NCBI GenBank assembly: GCA_037157565.1
Contig: JAZHRO010000019.1
Coordinates: forward strand, 63,362,501-63,426,500
DNA: 64,000 nt
Direction: 5' to 3'
DNA from: Thalassia testudinum
Lineage: Eukaryota > Streptophyta > Magnoliopsida > Alismatales > Hydrocharitaceae
Both the position numbers and the translations under genes were made by a program. This document shows, one piece after another, positions 10,125-21,181 of this stretch. Under the pieces are notes generated by a model. That model searched no databases and was not told the DNA's origin. It worked only from the letters and a program-made list of their open reading frames with translations. Within the stretch, counting starts at the first letter, position 1. Each line of letters starts with the position of its first letter.

Positions 10125-10651
10125 CCCCCTCCAACCACCATTCAAGGCATTCACTCCCCCTTGCAACTACTCCACTCCTCTCTTAGCTAGCTTTAGGCAC
10201 TCTTGTAATCGCCGGAGACGACGAGCTGCCGACGGAGCCTCCTCCACCGCCATGGCTGCCTCGTCACTCTCCACTCTCTCTCTCTCTCTCTTTTAAGCTT
10301 TCCATTACTTTTGTTGAAGCATGTATTTAATGTTGTAAGTTATGAACTACGAATGCATGTTTAATGAAGTTATTTTCCGTTCAATTGCCATTTTAATTTC
10401 TGTTCAAGTTTCATGATCAAAACCAAGAGCTTTCTAACCCTAAACTCTCTTTCTCGCTTTTCAAAATCGCATCTTTCGCAAGCAAAACTTCGCCTTTTCC
10501 GTGACAACAAGTGATAAACAAAAATCTGATTTCCACGCCTCCCTGAGACCGACACTCGGACTCACCTCCGTTTAATTATTTTAAAATCGACATTGCAAGT
10601 GCGACTATAACGACACTCCTTAACACACACGCACAAAGACACGTTAGTTTT

Positions 10652-10668
10652 TGGCACCGTTGCCGGGG
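10652..10668 (+). other. Primer binding site, tRNA-Asp type
   Basis: TGGCACCGTTGCCGGGG is complementary to the 3' end of plant tRNA-Asp (family form TGGCGCCGTTGCCGGGG), with one mismatch. It primes minus-strand DNA synthesis and is a hallmark of Athila-type elements. Confidence 0.9.
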
Positions 10669-11774
10669 AGGCAACGGATTTGTTTTATTATCTCCATTCC
10701 ACATTCATTCTCACATCGTCTAATGCCCTATTTTCCTTTTTACTTGACGGTTGCAGGAATTCGGCGGATGGACGGCGAAGCGACGCATCCCACGACGGTA
10801 GCAAGGGAGTAGGCGCCACAAGGACCTATAGTGAGTAACCCCTCTCTCATTGTTTGCTTGCGTGAAAAGGCTAAAAAAATTTGTAAAAACTGAAAAAAAT
10901 TGGTGTGGTGTATGATTGCTTGACCCACATCCTTAACACATCACCCCACAAAAAAATGTACACTCTAACATTCTGAATAAATTCTTAGAGTGTTCTTTTC
11001 TTTTTCTTGAGTGGTGTTTGTGAAGCCACCGTGAGTTGACCTGGGCCGCACCACTCAACCCTAAAACTGACTCATCTAATAGAAGCTGCATGATCATTAG
11101 GATGAGTACACTAGGGTTTTAGAGCCTCTACAAAAGAAAAGGAAACATACTTTCACCAAGTTGTGTGAAGAACTTGACGTGCCCACTGAAACTTGTTTGA
11201 AAACATTAAGACACGTCAACCCTAAAAAGTACTAAAATAAGGATGAAACATTAAAAGACACCACATCTTAACAAATCCTTTCTTGAAAACCATGTTTTGC
11301 TAGAAGCACACACTTTGAAAGTGGAAAATTAAGAGGCACCACCCCAATCAACGCCTCATCACATCACCCTAAGCACAAGCACTATCCTAACCCTTTAAAA
11401 CTGAGTAGACGTGCCCTAGGCAGGACTGAGTTAAGTCTCAAAAGGTGAGGTTTTGTTCGCTAGGCACTTGGCTTTCATTCCCTTGGTAGAATCTAGTGAC
11501 TAGGCTGCGGGGTAGTGTCAAACGACCGCGGTTGTGGGGTCTATGGAACCGGAGGCGCAAGCCAAAGGAAGAACCTTCCCTGCAATCCCCTCGTAATCAA
11601 CCTGGCCAGATTAGCCTTGGGAAGGGGAGTCCAGTGCTTACGGACTTAATCACCCTTTGTGAGATTTCTAGGTCTCCTAAGGAATACACCATAAGGACTA
11701 GGCTTGGGTGCTTGATTGAAACACATTTCTCCCATCTGTCGCCCTCCGCATCCCCTCCTGTTCTTCTCTAGTGT
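10669..11774 (+). other. 5' leader of inner element
   Basis: About 1.1 kb between primer site and gag with no coding content matching element proteins. Would contain packaging signals; none can be recognised. The 91-codon frame at 11496-11771 has no recognisable domain. Confidence 0.6.
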
Positions 11775-13259
11775 ATGCACGGGAGGCTCTTACTACATCC
11801 CGAGTTGTGTGTTTTGGGGCAGGAATCTAGGCGACGTAATTCTGTTGAAAACATGACTGAACCTAGGGTAGATGAGGCTGAGGATCAACCCCCACCAAAT
11901 GCTATGGCCATCATCCAAGCTCAAATCAATGCTAACCATCGGCTTCAGCAACAACAAATCCACACCATCTTGCAAGCCATACAACGGTCACAGAACCCAC
12001 AAGAACAACCACCACCACCTTTCCACGACATACCAGGGAAACCACCACTTGATTTACCGCCATTTCAGGACCAGCCAAGACCCCTCCGTGATTTCTATAA
12101 CCCTTCTACTATTAGAGTCGAGCCATACCTTAGGATCGCCGAGGGGGGAGATGATTTTAAGCTAAAACTGAATGTCTTAAGTCTGATCCAGAGCCACTTT
12201 CATGGAAGCTCAAATGAGGACCCCTTTCAACACCTAGAGGATCTCGATCGCATAGCACGAACGGTGAAACCTAGGAACATTAGCCTTGACATTGTTCTAA
12301 ACAAGATGTTCCCTTTCTCATTAAGAGACAAGGCTTCTCATTGGCTTAGAACCCTAGGTAGACCCATCACCATCTGGGAAGAACTGAGGCATACTTTTCT
12401 AAAGAAATTCTTCCCCATAGGAAAGACCAATGCCCTCAGAAGAGCTATCACTACCTTCACACTCCAGGGTGGGGAACAATTTCATGAGGCGTGGGAAAGA
12501 TTTAATGAACTTTTGAGGAAATGCCCACACCACGAAGTTCCAAGGTGGCAATTGGCCCATATCTTCTACTACGGTTTGGATAGCAACCTACGGAACTTCG
12601 TGGATGCCTCATGCGGGGGAAACTTCCTAAACAAAGATGAGGAGAATGCGTTTGAGCTCTTTGAGTCTATGAGCGAGAACTCACTCAACAATGCCTCCAT
12701 GAACCAGTTTAACAGGTCCAGTCAACCCCGTGGCGGGATTTATGAGGTGCAAGCAAATTCTGGAATGGTTGACATGGACATCATTGCCAAAAAGTTGGAT
12801 CGAGTGGAATTGGTGGACAAAAAGATTGATGAGCTACTGAATCAGATCAGGAACCCCTTGCAGACTTTCTCCCTAGCAAAGGGAGCACATAATGTTGACC
12901 TGGTCCAGCCCTTCACCCAACTGAACCTGGAACAACCCCTGACCACGTTCCAGGGAGGGACCTTTGCTCCTTCGACCCTTGATTACTCCCTTCCCTCTTC
13001 ATCAACATCGGCTATCCTAGAAGATGTACAAGTCGTCCAAAGATATGCGAAACCTGACCCTTTCTCCAACACTTACAACACCGACTGGCGTAACCACCCC
13101 AACTTTGGTTGGACAAACCAGAAACCACCGCAATTCCAAAACCAGCCCAGGCCAAACCAGCAGCCACACTTGCCCCCTATCAGCAAGGACCACCAGTTAG
13201 ACCCCAATATAACCAGAATAGGGCAGCCCCTCCCCCGCAAAACCAAATGGATACCCTAA
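11775..13259 (+). CDS. Gag (capsid/nucleocapsid region) of inner element, 3' frameshifted
   Basis: 494-codon frame; the likely start is the ATG at 11853 (MTEPRVDEAEDQ), since the first 26 residues look like leader. The retrotransposon gag domain occupies about residues 130-300, with motifs SLRDKASHWLRTLGRP, LKKFFPIGKTNALRR, HEAWERFNELLRKCPHH and DASCGGNFLNKDEE, which form the capsid shell. A Q/P/N-rich C-terminal region follows. No CCHC zinc knuckle seen. The frame ends at 13259, but the Gag-like reading continues from 13109 in another frame, so a small indel near 13110-13250 has probably broken a single Gag-Pol frame. Confidence 0.85.
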   Translation: MHGRLLLHPELCVLGQESRRRNSVENMTEPRVDEAEDQPPPNAMAIIQAQINANHRLQQQQIHTILQAIQRSQNPQEQPPPPFHDIPGKPPLDLPPFQDQPRPLRDFYNPSTIRVEPYLRIAEGGDDFKLKLNVLSLIQSHFHGSSNEDPFQHLEDLDRIARTVKPRNISLDIVLNKMFPFSLRDKASHWLRTLGRPITIWEELRHTFLKKFFPIGKTNALRRAITTFTLQGGEQFHEAWERFNELLRKCPHHEVPRWQLAHIFYYGLDSNLRNFVDASCGGNFLNKDEENAFELFESMSENSLNNASMNQFNRSSQPRGGIYEVQANSGMVDMDIIAKKLDRVELVDKKIDELLNQIRNPLQTFSLAKGAHNVDLVQPFTQLNLEQPLTTFQGGTFAPSTLDYSLPSSSTSAILEDVQVVQRYAKPDPFSNTYNTDWRNHPNFGWTNQKPPQFQNQPRPNQQPHLPPISKDHQLDPNITRIGQPLPRKTKWIP

Positions 13260-14803
13260 TAAAGATGATGGCTGACATGAACCAGAAACATCAGGAGGAA
13301 ATGGCCTTGGTAAAGGGACAGTTAAGCCAACTCTTGGACTGTAAACAACAAGGATCCCTACCTTCCCAACCACAACCGAACCAGCGAAATATAATTAACA
13401 GAGGCCCCAATTGGCAAGGGTTCCAAAGCAACCCCGGGCAGGCTCACATGGTCCAGCCAGCCCCGCAAACACTTCCTAGGTTTGGCGCTTCTTCGTCCTC
13501 GTCTTCTCAAGGATCACCCCATGGCCCCAATGCCTCTGCGAATGCGGTGACTTTGAGAAGCAGCACCAAAACCCAGGATCCCAAATGGCCGACTCTCCCC
13601 GAGACTTTACCTGTTGAAATACCTGACTCGGAAGAGGCACCAACCAAGGACCCAGACATGGAACCAATCCACATTCAGACACCCTACCCTGAGGCCTTGG
13701 AAACAATCAAGAAAAAGAAGAATATTGTGGAAAGTGAGGAGCTGTTGGAAATTTTAAAGCAAGTACAGATTAATATTCTGCTCCTAGAAGCCGTCAAACA
13801 CATGCCTACTTGCGTCAAGTTTTTAAAGGATGCCTGTACACCCAAGCGTAAGCCGAGACCGCAAGAACCTAGGAAGGTTATACTTTCTGAGCAAGCAAGT
13901 TCCGTGATATCAAGCAACCTTCCACTCAAGCGAACTGACCCAGGAGCACCCCTGATTTCCTGCAATATCGGGGACATGACGTTTGATAGAGCGCTCCTGG
14001 ATCTAGGTGCTTCTATCAATCTAATTCCAACAACCCTGTACCACCAATTTGGTTTTGGGGAGCTGACACCAACCCCTGTCACCATCCAGCTGGCTAATAG
14101 ATCTGTGAAAACCCCGAAGGGGGTTGTCGAGGACGTAATTGTACGGGTCAAGGACTTCTATTTCTCGGTCGACTTTTTGGTGCTCAACATGGAAGTCCCT
14201 GAAAAATTACAGAACGCATCCATAATTTTAGGCAGACCTTTCTTAGCTACGGCTAAAGCAAACATTGATTGCGACACGGGATGTATGGAAGTCGCCTTCG
14301 GGGACAGGAAAATGCAATTGGATATCTTCCGGGCGACAAAGTCTTTTGATTGCGATTACATTGAGGAACATGATCCCGTGGAAACTTTAATCGAGGAATG
14401 CCTCACCCTTAGTTCTGTCTCAGACCACCAAACCCGTAGTTCTGACCCATCACCATCATTACCCGTGGACCTCTGTAAGGCTGAGTATCATCACATGACA
14501 CCATTTGAAGAGATCGATGTTGATCAACTACCACCCTTTCCCTTCCCATCGACTGTGGTCCCACCCGCACCTGAACTTAAACCATTGCCCGAGAATCTCA
14601 AGTACGTCTTCTTGGGACCTGACCAGACCTTCCCAGTGATTATTAATTCTCATCTAACCAAGGATCAGGAACTCAGGTTGACTGCGACCCTTTCAGAACA
14701 TCGGGCCGCCATTGGTTGGACCATTTCGGATTTAAGAGGAATTAGCCCCACCTATTGCACCCACAAGATTTACCTGGAAGACGGGGCCCGACCTTCCCGC
14801 TAG
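13109..14803 (+). pseudogene. Gag C-terminus, protease and start of reverse transcriptase, inner element
   Basis: 564-codon frame. Residues about 1-250 are a P/Q/N-rich Gag tail and linker; the aspartic protease is at about 290-400, with the active-site stretch ALLDLGASINLIP (DLGA in place of the common DSGA, as usual in Athila) and IILGRPFLATAKANID. The rest leads into reverse transcriptase (GWTISDLRGISPTYCTHKI). It ends at a TAG (14801-14803) where family members read on (CAG expected), a C-to-T nonsense change; the next frame continues in phase at 14804. Confidence 0.85.
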
Positions 14804-15727
14804 ATGCAGAGATGTTTAAACCCTAACATGCGGGAGGTCGTTAAAAAAGAAATCGTCAAGTGGCTTGACGCCGACATCATTTACCCTATCTCCGATAGCC
14901 CCTGGGTGAGCCCCACTCAAGTGGTTCCAAAGAAAGCTGGGCTCACCGTTGTCACCAATGATCATGGCGAATCCATCCCCACCCGCACCACTACCGCATG
15001 GCGGGTGTGTATTGATTATAGGAAGCTTAATGAAGCCACTAAGAAGGACCACTTCCCCTTGCCATTCATTGACCAAATCCTTGAAAGATTGGCAGGGCAG
15101 AAGTATTTTTGCTTCCTGGATGGATATTCAGGATATAACCAAGTCGCAATTGCTCCAGAAGATCAGGAAAAGACCACATTCACTTGCCCGTATGGCACGT
15201 TTGCATTCCGTCGAATGCCGTTCGGGTTATGCAACGCACCTGCGACCTTCCAGCGTTGCATGCTAGCCATTTTTTCAGAAATGGTGGGTGAATACTTGGA
15301 GGTCTTTATGGATGATTTCTCTGTATTCGAGAATTCATTTTACCATTGTCTGAGCAACTTGGAGAAAATCCTGAAACGATGTATCAAGGTTAACTTGGTG
15401 TTAAGTTGGGAAAAGAACCATTTTATGGTTCAAGAAGGAATTGTCCTCGGTCACATCGTCTCGCATAGGGGTATCGAGGTAGATCGAGCTAAGGTTGATT
15501 TAATTTCCAAACTTCCTCCACCTAGTTCGGTCCGGCAGATTTGCTCCTTCCTAAGACATGTTGGCTTCTACCGAAGGTTCATCAAAGACTTTTCCAAGCT
15601 TTCCAAACCCTTGACCGACCTTCTAGCCAATGACGCCATATTCCACATGTCTCCTGATTGCATCCATGCTTATCACACTCTCCAGGACTTAGTCTCCACC
15701 GCACCTGTACTTCAACCCCTAGACTAG
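14804..15727 (+). pseudogene. Reverse transcriptase of inner element
   Basis: 307-codon frame in phase with the one before. Motifs in order: CIDYRKLNEATKKDHFPLPF, FLDGYSGYNQVAI, FRRMPFGLCNAPATFQRCM, VFMDDFSVF (the catalytic aspartates) and GHIVSHRGIEVDRAKVDL, with the thumb or connection to about residue 300. Copies the element RNA into DNA. It ends at TAG 15725-15727 where tryptophan is conserved (G-to-A nonsense). The catalytic core is intact. Confidence 0.88.
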
Positions 15728-16360
15728 TCCCAGGACTTTGAGATTATGTGTGATGCATCAGATTTTGCTATAGGCGCTGTCCTGGGACAAAGGCAAGACA
15801 AGAAGCCCGTGGTGATCTACTACGCGAGCAAAACATTAGACGAGGCCCAACGTAATTATACCGTCACAGAGAAAGAGTTGCTCGCTGTAGTATTTTGACT
15901 TGAAAAATTTCGCTCATACTTGCAGGGATCCCACGTGACTATTTACACTGACCATTCAGCCATCCGGCACCTGTTGGCCAAAAAGGACGCAAAGCCCAGG
16001 CTCATCAGATGGATCTTGCTTTTGCAGGAATTTGACCTAGAAATCCGAGACAAGGTCGGATCGAAAAATGTGGTGGCTGACCACTTGTCGAGACTTCATC
16101 CAGACCACATTGGACCCTCCCTACCTCTATCTGATACCTTCCCTGATGAACACATCCTAGCTGTGCAAGACAAGAAAATGCCATGGTATGCTGACTACGT
16201 CAATTACCTGGTTATAGGACAAACCCCGTACAGCTGGTCTAGACAGCAACGGGACAGGTTCTTGGCTGAGGCCAAGCACTATTTCTGGGATGATCCCATG
16301 CTGTTTCGCCTCTGTGCTAATCAGATCATCAGAAGGTGTATCCCTAAAGATGAAGTTTAG
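15728..16360 (+). pseudogene. RNase H of inner element
   Basis: Read through stops the frame gives FEIMCDASDFAIGAVLGQ (first catalytic Asp), YYASKTLDEAQ, TEKELLAV (catalytic Glu), a stop at about 15896, then [13 protein letters not shown] (Asp) and VVADHLSRL. Degrades RNA in RNA:DNA hybrids. The open part 15920-16360 also covers the linker toward integrase. Stops at 15725, 15896 and 16358 interrupt it. Confidence 0.82.
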
Positions 16361-17460
16361 AGTGTGCTTTCCTTTTGTCATGACTAAGCATGTGGCGGCC
16401 ACTTCTCTGGAAAGAAAATAGCTGCAAAAGTGTTGCAGTCTGGATTTTACTAGCCGTCCCTATTTAAGGATGCACACATCTTTGCCAAAACTTGCTCACG
16501 CTGCCAAACACTGGGGACCATGACCAAGAAAGATATGATGCCCCTTCAGCCCATTTTGATTGTCGAAATCTTCGACGTTTGGGGTATCGATTTTATGGGC
16601 CCCTTTCCACCATCCAACGGCTTCGAGTACATCCTGGTCTCAGTAGACTATGTTTCCAAATGGATTGAAGCCGTCGCCACCCGACGATGCGATCACAAGA
16701 CTGTCATGGACTTTGTGAAGAAAACATCTTTTCCCGATTTGGAATACCCAAGGCCATGATCAGTGATGGTGGAAGCCATTTTATCCATTCCAAATTCCGT
16801 GCCCTACTTAGAAAATACGAGGTAAACCACCGCATTGCCACCCCGTATCATCCACAAACAAATGGGCAGACTGAGGTCTCCAGTAGACAAATCAAGAACA
16901 TTTTACAAAAGACTGTGAGACCTGACAGGAAAGACTGGTCCACAAGACTTGATGATACCCTGTGGGCATACAGGACCGCTTTCAAGACCCCGATAGGCAT
17001 GTCGCCTTATCGCCTGGTCTTCGACAAGGCCTGCCATCTTCCTGTCGAATTGGAACACCGGGCTTACTAGGCTGTCAAGTAGTGTAACATGGATCCCCAG
17101 TTAGCCGGTGCGCAGAGGACGCTGCAATTATCTGAGCTCGAAGAAATCTGTTGGGACGCCTTTGACAATAGTCGACTGTATAAGGAGAAAATGAAAGTCG
17201 TCCACGACCGACTCATTCATAGAAAAACCTTTGAGCCTAACCAGCAAGTTTGGCTGTTTGATGCACGCCTAAAACTCTTCCCATGGAAACTCAGGTCCAA
17301 ATGGACATGACCATTTCAGGTGGTTAAGCCCTATTCTAATGGGGCGGTTGAAATCGCTGATCTTAACACTGGGCACACTTTTACAGTTAATGGTCAAAGA
17401 TTGAAGCATTTCCTGGACCAGGTACCCCCCAAGGAAATTGTCACCCTCGTTGAGGGTTGA
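16361..17460 (+). pseudogene. Integrase of inner element, stops and one frameshift
   Basis: The zinc-binding N-terminus is read through stops at about 16370-16520 (CGGHFSGKK, CSRCQTLG). The catalytic core has [10 protein letters not shown] (Asp), [10 protein letters not shown] (Asp) and [12 protein letters not shown] (Glu), so the D,D,E triad is present. A one-base change near 16725-16740 moves the frame (16520-16759 to 16687-17070). Further stops sit at 17068-17070 (conserved Trp) and 17308-17310. A C-terminal tail with NGQRLKHFLDQ ends at 17460. Inserts element DNA into the genome; inactive here. Confidence 0.85.
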
Positions 17461-18796
17461 CACCGAGCACCGCCCAGCTGGAGGCGTTAAACTCAGCGCT
17501 TCCTGGGAGGCAACCCAGAGGATTCAGACTGATCTGGTAGTTTACGTCACTCAGGTACTATCTTTTTGAACCCTTTTGCATCATGTATCTGCCAATGAGG
17601 AGATTGTCCAACTTAATCATGGGGGGGTGGTAAATTGCATAATCCTGAGCTCAATTAATCAGTATGAATGAATAAATTAATTAAAAAAAATTGAATTTAG
17701 GAAGAAAACTTAGGCATTAGAAACTTGTCAATAGTAGGAAATAATACAGAAAGAACTTAAACACTTAGACTTTTCAGGCCTTCAGGCTTAATCAGCCCTG
17801 GTGTCCGTTAAAATATGGATTTAGCGGTGAATCCTTGCAACCTTAAGCTATTCTAATTCACCTACTAAATAAGGTAATAAGTATACGACTTATCAACTCA
17901 CCCTCTAACTCAGGAAAACTTTGAGTCTAAGCATCTGCACACATTTTTGCACAGACTCACTTCTCGAAGATTTTGATAGAAATTGGGTAGCTAATGAACT
18001 CTCTAGGGTGGTATGGTTGGCAAGTTGTCATGGGTAACAGCCCATTGGCAGGTTGTCCAGAATCCAGCCATAGGCCATTTCTTTTTCGTTGCCTTTAGGT
18101 ACATTTGAGATTAGGGAAGCCACCTACAAAAAAAAAAAAGGGGAACAAGAAGAAAAGAAAATAAACCACACTTCACCGCACAAGTATGGCTAGCAAGTGA
18201 TCGTGGGTAACAGCCTATTGGTCGGTTGTCCAGGGCCTAGCTCAATAATTGCACAAAAAAGACCAAGACACCTAAGGAAGAAGCGGGGAAGTAGTACAAG
18301 CTGGGGAGATATACACTGGAAAATTCCTTGTGTTGACCCCAATTAAAACAAATGTAGGGAGAAAGCTACCAATCGAACAAATACACCTTTAGGCAAATTT
18401 GTTTCCTTTTCCGGTCACCTAGAGGCGTAGAAACTTGAAGTCTGTCTCAATTACCGTTAAGTGAGTCTATCACAACATTCACACCAAGATGCTTAGCACT
18501 TAGGGTTTTGACCGAGTTTTGGGTGGGTTGGGTAGCCGTAAAAAGTTACCAACCCACACTGAATTCCGAAAAAAATTCTTAAAAAATATATACGTATGTA
18601 TAGTTATATATACATTAAAGTAAGGATTCGGGCGATTTGTATTTTGGCAGACACCCGGGCTCTACTTAGCCTTTGTAGATTAAGATCTGTGTGTATTTCC
18701 TCTTATTGACAAGTAACGAAGTGCCTAAGCAATTACTTCTTGAATTCTCCAAGGAAATAAAGGCTAGAATAAACCTTGCTAGGGACTAGCAAGGAG
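17461..18796 (+). other. 3' untranslated region of inner element
   Basis: About 1.3 kb with no envelope-like frame. Contains a motif at 18010-18060 repeated imperfectly at 18184-18233 (GGTATGG...GCAAG...GTGGGTAACAGCC...TTGTCCAG) and found, inverted in strand, in the outer element at 20567-20628. Confidence 0.7.
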
Positions 18797-18810
18797 TAAG
18801 CATGGGGGTA
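18797..18810 (+). other. Polypurine tract of inner element
   Basis: GTAAGCATGGGGGTA directly before the 3' LTR start TGATAACACC. This is where plus-strand DNA synthesis is primed; both Athila-type elements in the window share GCATGGGGGT. Confidence 0.75.
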
Positions 18811-19923
18811 TGATAACACCACACAAGGGGGTAATAATTATGTTGAATATGGCCCATCTTTAGAATAAAAGGCACAACATAAGTAGAATAGGAGCATTAC
18901 ATGCATCATGTACCAAGATTGCTTATAAACTGTATTAATGGCCATTTGTGTAAGCATTTGTCAAAGCAGGCCTCAGATGAGCAATCAGACCGTACGGATG
19001 GATTCAGAATGACGAACGGAGTCCAACGGACTCAAGATCGGCCAAATCCGACATCCGGAGCTCCTACAATGTGCCCAAGAAGTTCTGACCGTTGATCTGG
19101 AGATCGACGGCCCAGATTGTGCCACGTCAGCTCCGCCCCCACCGCACGCACGCCTTCAGCCAGCCGAGGACAAATCTCGACCATCAATATTTGATCGAAC
19201 GGCTGAGATCTGCGCGCCCGCCAGCGGTCACCGCGACAAAAGCGGGGTCGTGGCGCAACAGTTAGCGCGCACGCCCGCATCCACGCGACGCGCGTTCGAG
19301 CTGCGCGGGGTGGAATTTGAAGGCGAGAGAAGGGCGGGAAGAAATTGGGCCGCCAGATCAGCAGCGGGCGGCCAAGATCTCGCCACGCGGCGCGACCGCA
19401 GCTCTCGAGCACCCACGCGCGTGTGCACGCCGGGCGGAGACACGCACACACGCGCGCCCGAGGCGCGATCTCAGCACGGGCGAGGAAGACTCTTAGCCAT
19501 CCGATCTTAGATCAGACTGCTCTCGTTCAGCGGCCATGGATCGCGCGAGGAGAAGGAACGGGGCGGGCGGCTGACCGACAGGGAGAGGGCTTCACCGACG
19601 CTTTTGGAAGCGATTTTAGCGACGCTCTGGATGTCGCTAAAGCCCCTTCTTCTTTTAGGAAGCCCTCAACTCTATTTAAATCCCCTCCAACCACCATTCA
19701 AAGCATTCACTCCCCCTTGCAACTACTCCACTCCTCTCTTAGCTAGCTTTAGGCACTCTTGTAATCGCCGGAGACGATGAGCCACCGACGGAGCCTCCTC
19801 CACCGCCGTGGCTGCCTCGTCGCTCTCCACTCTCTCTCTCTCTCTCTTTTAAGCTTTCCATTACTTTTGTTGAAGCATGTATTTAATGTTGTAAGTTATG
19901 AACTAAGAATGCATGTTTAATGA
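18811..19923 (+). repeat. 3' LTR of inner element, 3'-truncated
   Basis: Matches 9254-10366 at about 95% in the part compared, then stops at GCATGTTTAATGA; the remaining roughly 280 bases seen in the 5' LTR are absent and outer-LTR sequence follows. Keeps the TATA-like element (19673-19680) and the CT microsatellite near 19829. Confidence 0.88.
19248..19310 (+). other. tRNA-like segment inside inner 3' LTR
   Basis: A-box-like TGGCGCAACAGTTAGCGCG (about 19251-19269) and B-box-like CGCGTTCGAGCTGCGCG (19291 on). Better preserved at the B box than the 5' LTR copy. Confidence 0.42.
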
Positions 19924-19995
19924 TGCATGATGCTTATATGATACTAAGAGCATGCATTAATAGACATTTTTGGCTATTCAGATGTATGCTCATCA
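19924..19995 (-). repeat. 3' LTR of outer element, remaining part
   Basis: Continues the outer LTR beyond the inner insertion; matches 29726-29797 and ends CTCATCA, the LTR start on the minus strand (TGATGAGCATAC). The first 25 bases repeat 9229-9253. Confidence 0.85.
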
Positions 19996-20008
19996 CACCC
20001 CCATGCCT
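19996..20008 (-). other. Polypurine tract of outer element
   Basis: On the minus strand GGCATGGGGGTG immediately before the LTR start TGATGAGC. Confidence 0.75.
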
Positions 20009-21181
20009 ATCTTTTGCTAGTCCCTAGCAAAAACTATATGCTATTTATAAAAGAATTAGGTCGGATTTCTTAGGCAAAAGTTATTCTTTAACACTAGGAG
20101 ATTTTTACTAAGGACCTGAATTACAAAGACATAACAGTGCCTGGGTATTTGCCAAAATGCATACCGCTTCAAGCCCTCTCCTTATTCAAAGAATGGACTT
20201 TTTCTTCTTTTATTCTTTTCTTTTTTTCTTTTTAATTTTTGAGTTTAGGGTTTCGGAGCAGCTTTCTATGACTACTCAACCCACCTAGGACTTAAAGAGA
20301 ACCCTAAGTTCTAAGCATCTTTATCTGTGAAATGTAATAGACTCACTGATCGGCGATTAGAATGGACTTTGGGTTTCTACTCCCCTAGGTGACCTTGGAA
20401 AGAAATTCTGCCTAAAGGTGTATCTATTTGACCGGTAGCTTTCTCCCTATTATTTTATGGGGTCAACACAAGGGTAAACCCAGTGTATATTTCCTTGGCT
20501 TATTCTACTTCTCCGCTTCTTCCTAAGTGTTTTGGAATTATACATGCATTTCTTGAGCTGGGATCTGGGAAACCTACCAATGGGCTATGACCCACGATAA
20601 CTTGCCAGCCATACCACCTTAGAAGGTTCATTAGCTACCCAATTTTCATTAAAACTGTCAAAAAGCAAGTCGGTGCAAATAGTGTGTAAATGCTTAGGCT
20701 TAAAATCCTCTCAAATCAGAGGGCGGGTTGATAAGTCATGTACTTATCACCCCAACTTATTTAGCCAAATTGAAGTAAATTCAGAATGGAGAGAACTCGA
20801 TAAATAAATCCACATTTTAGTGGACACCTGGGCTAATTAAACCCGAAGACCTGAAGGGTCTAAGTGTTCAGATCCTATTGTATTATTCCCTAAGGTTGAA
20901 AAGTCCAAATGCCCAATTATTCTTTCCTGATTTAATTTTTTTTTTAGAGAGAGAATAATTAGTAGAATTTACAAGAATTCCACAGAGCTGACAAAATGAT
21001 TCAGAAATGAATCCACCCCCATGCCTAGTTGATGCAATGTCATTGAAAATAAAATGCATAAGAAGTAGGGTAGAATGAAGAAAATATCACCTGTATTCCA
21101 TGATGCTCGAGTCATCTCTGAGTCAGATTGTACAAGTGTTGAGTTTAATGCCATTAGCTAGGTGAAGTCCAGCCAAAGAAG
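20009..21181 (-). other. 3' untranslated region of outer element
   Basis: No coding content. Shares several blocks with the inner element's 3' untranslated region, including GGGTAGCTAATGAAC and the TGGGTcatagCCCA stem-loop motif (20567-20628). Confidence 0.65.

Larger units (their letters stand above)
9254..10648 (+). repeat. 5' LTR of inner element
   Basis: Starts TGATAACACCACACAAGGGG, identical to the 3' LTR start at 18811. Contains a GC-rich segment with a tRNA-like motif (9690-9750), a TATA-like TATTTAAA at 10117-10124 and a CT microsatellite near 10271. The exact end is uncertain because the 3' copy is truncated; it must lie just before the primer site at 10652. Short GC-rich frames at 9507-10028 are not genes. 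Confidence 0.88.
9254..19923 (+). mobile_element. Inner Athila-type Ty3/gypsy retrotransposon, plus strand
   Basis: Inserted in the 3' LTR of the outer element. Parts: 5' LTR 9254 to about 10648, tRNA-Asp primer site 10652-10668, leader, gag (from 11853), protease, reverse transcriptase, RNase H, integrase (pol ends 17460), 3' untranslated region, polypurine tract before 18811, 3' LTR 18811-19923. The last roughly 280 bases of the 3' LTR are missing. The two LTRs differ at about 5% of the first 340 positions by eye, mostly transitions. Pol is interrupted by several stops and one frameshift. Same broad lineage as the outer element but a distinct family. Confidence 0.92.

Noticed and set aside
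13684..14151. 155-codon minus-strand frame
   Set aside because: Shadow of the plus-strand protease frame of the inner element.
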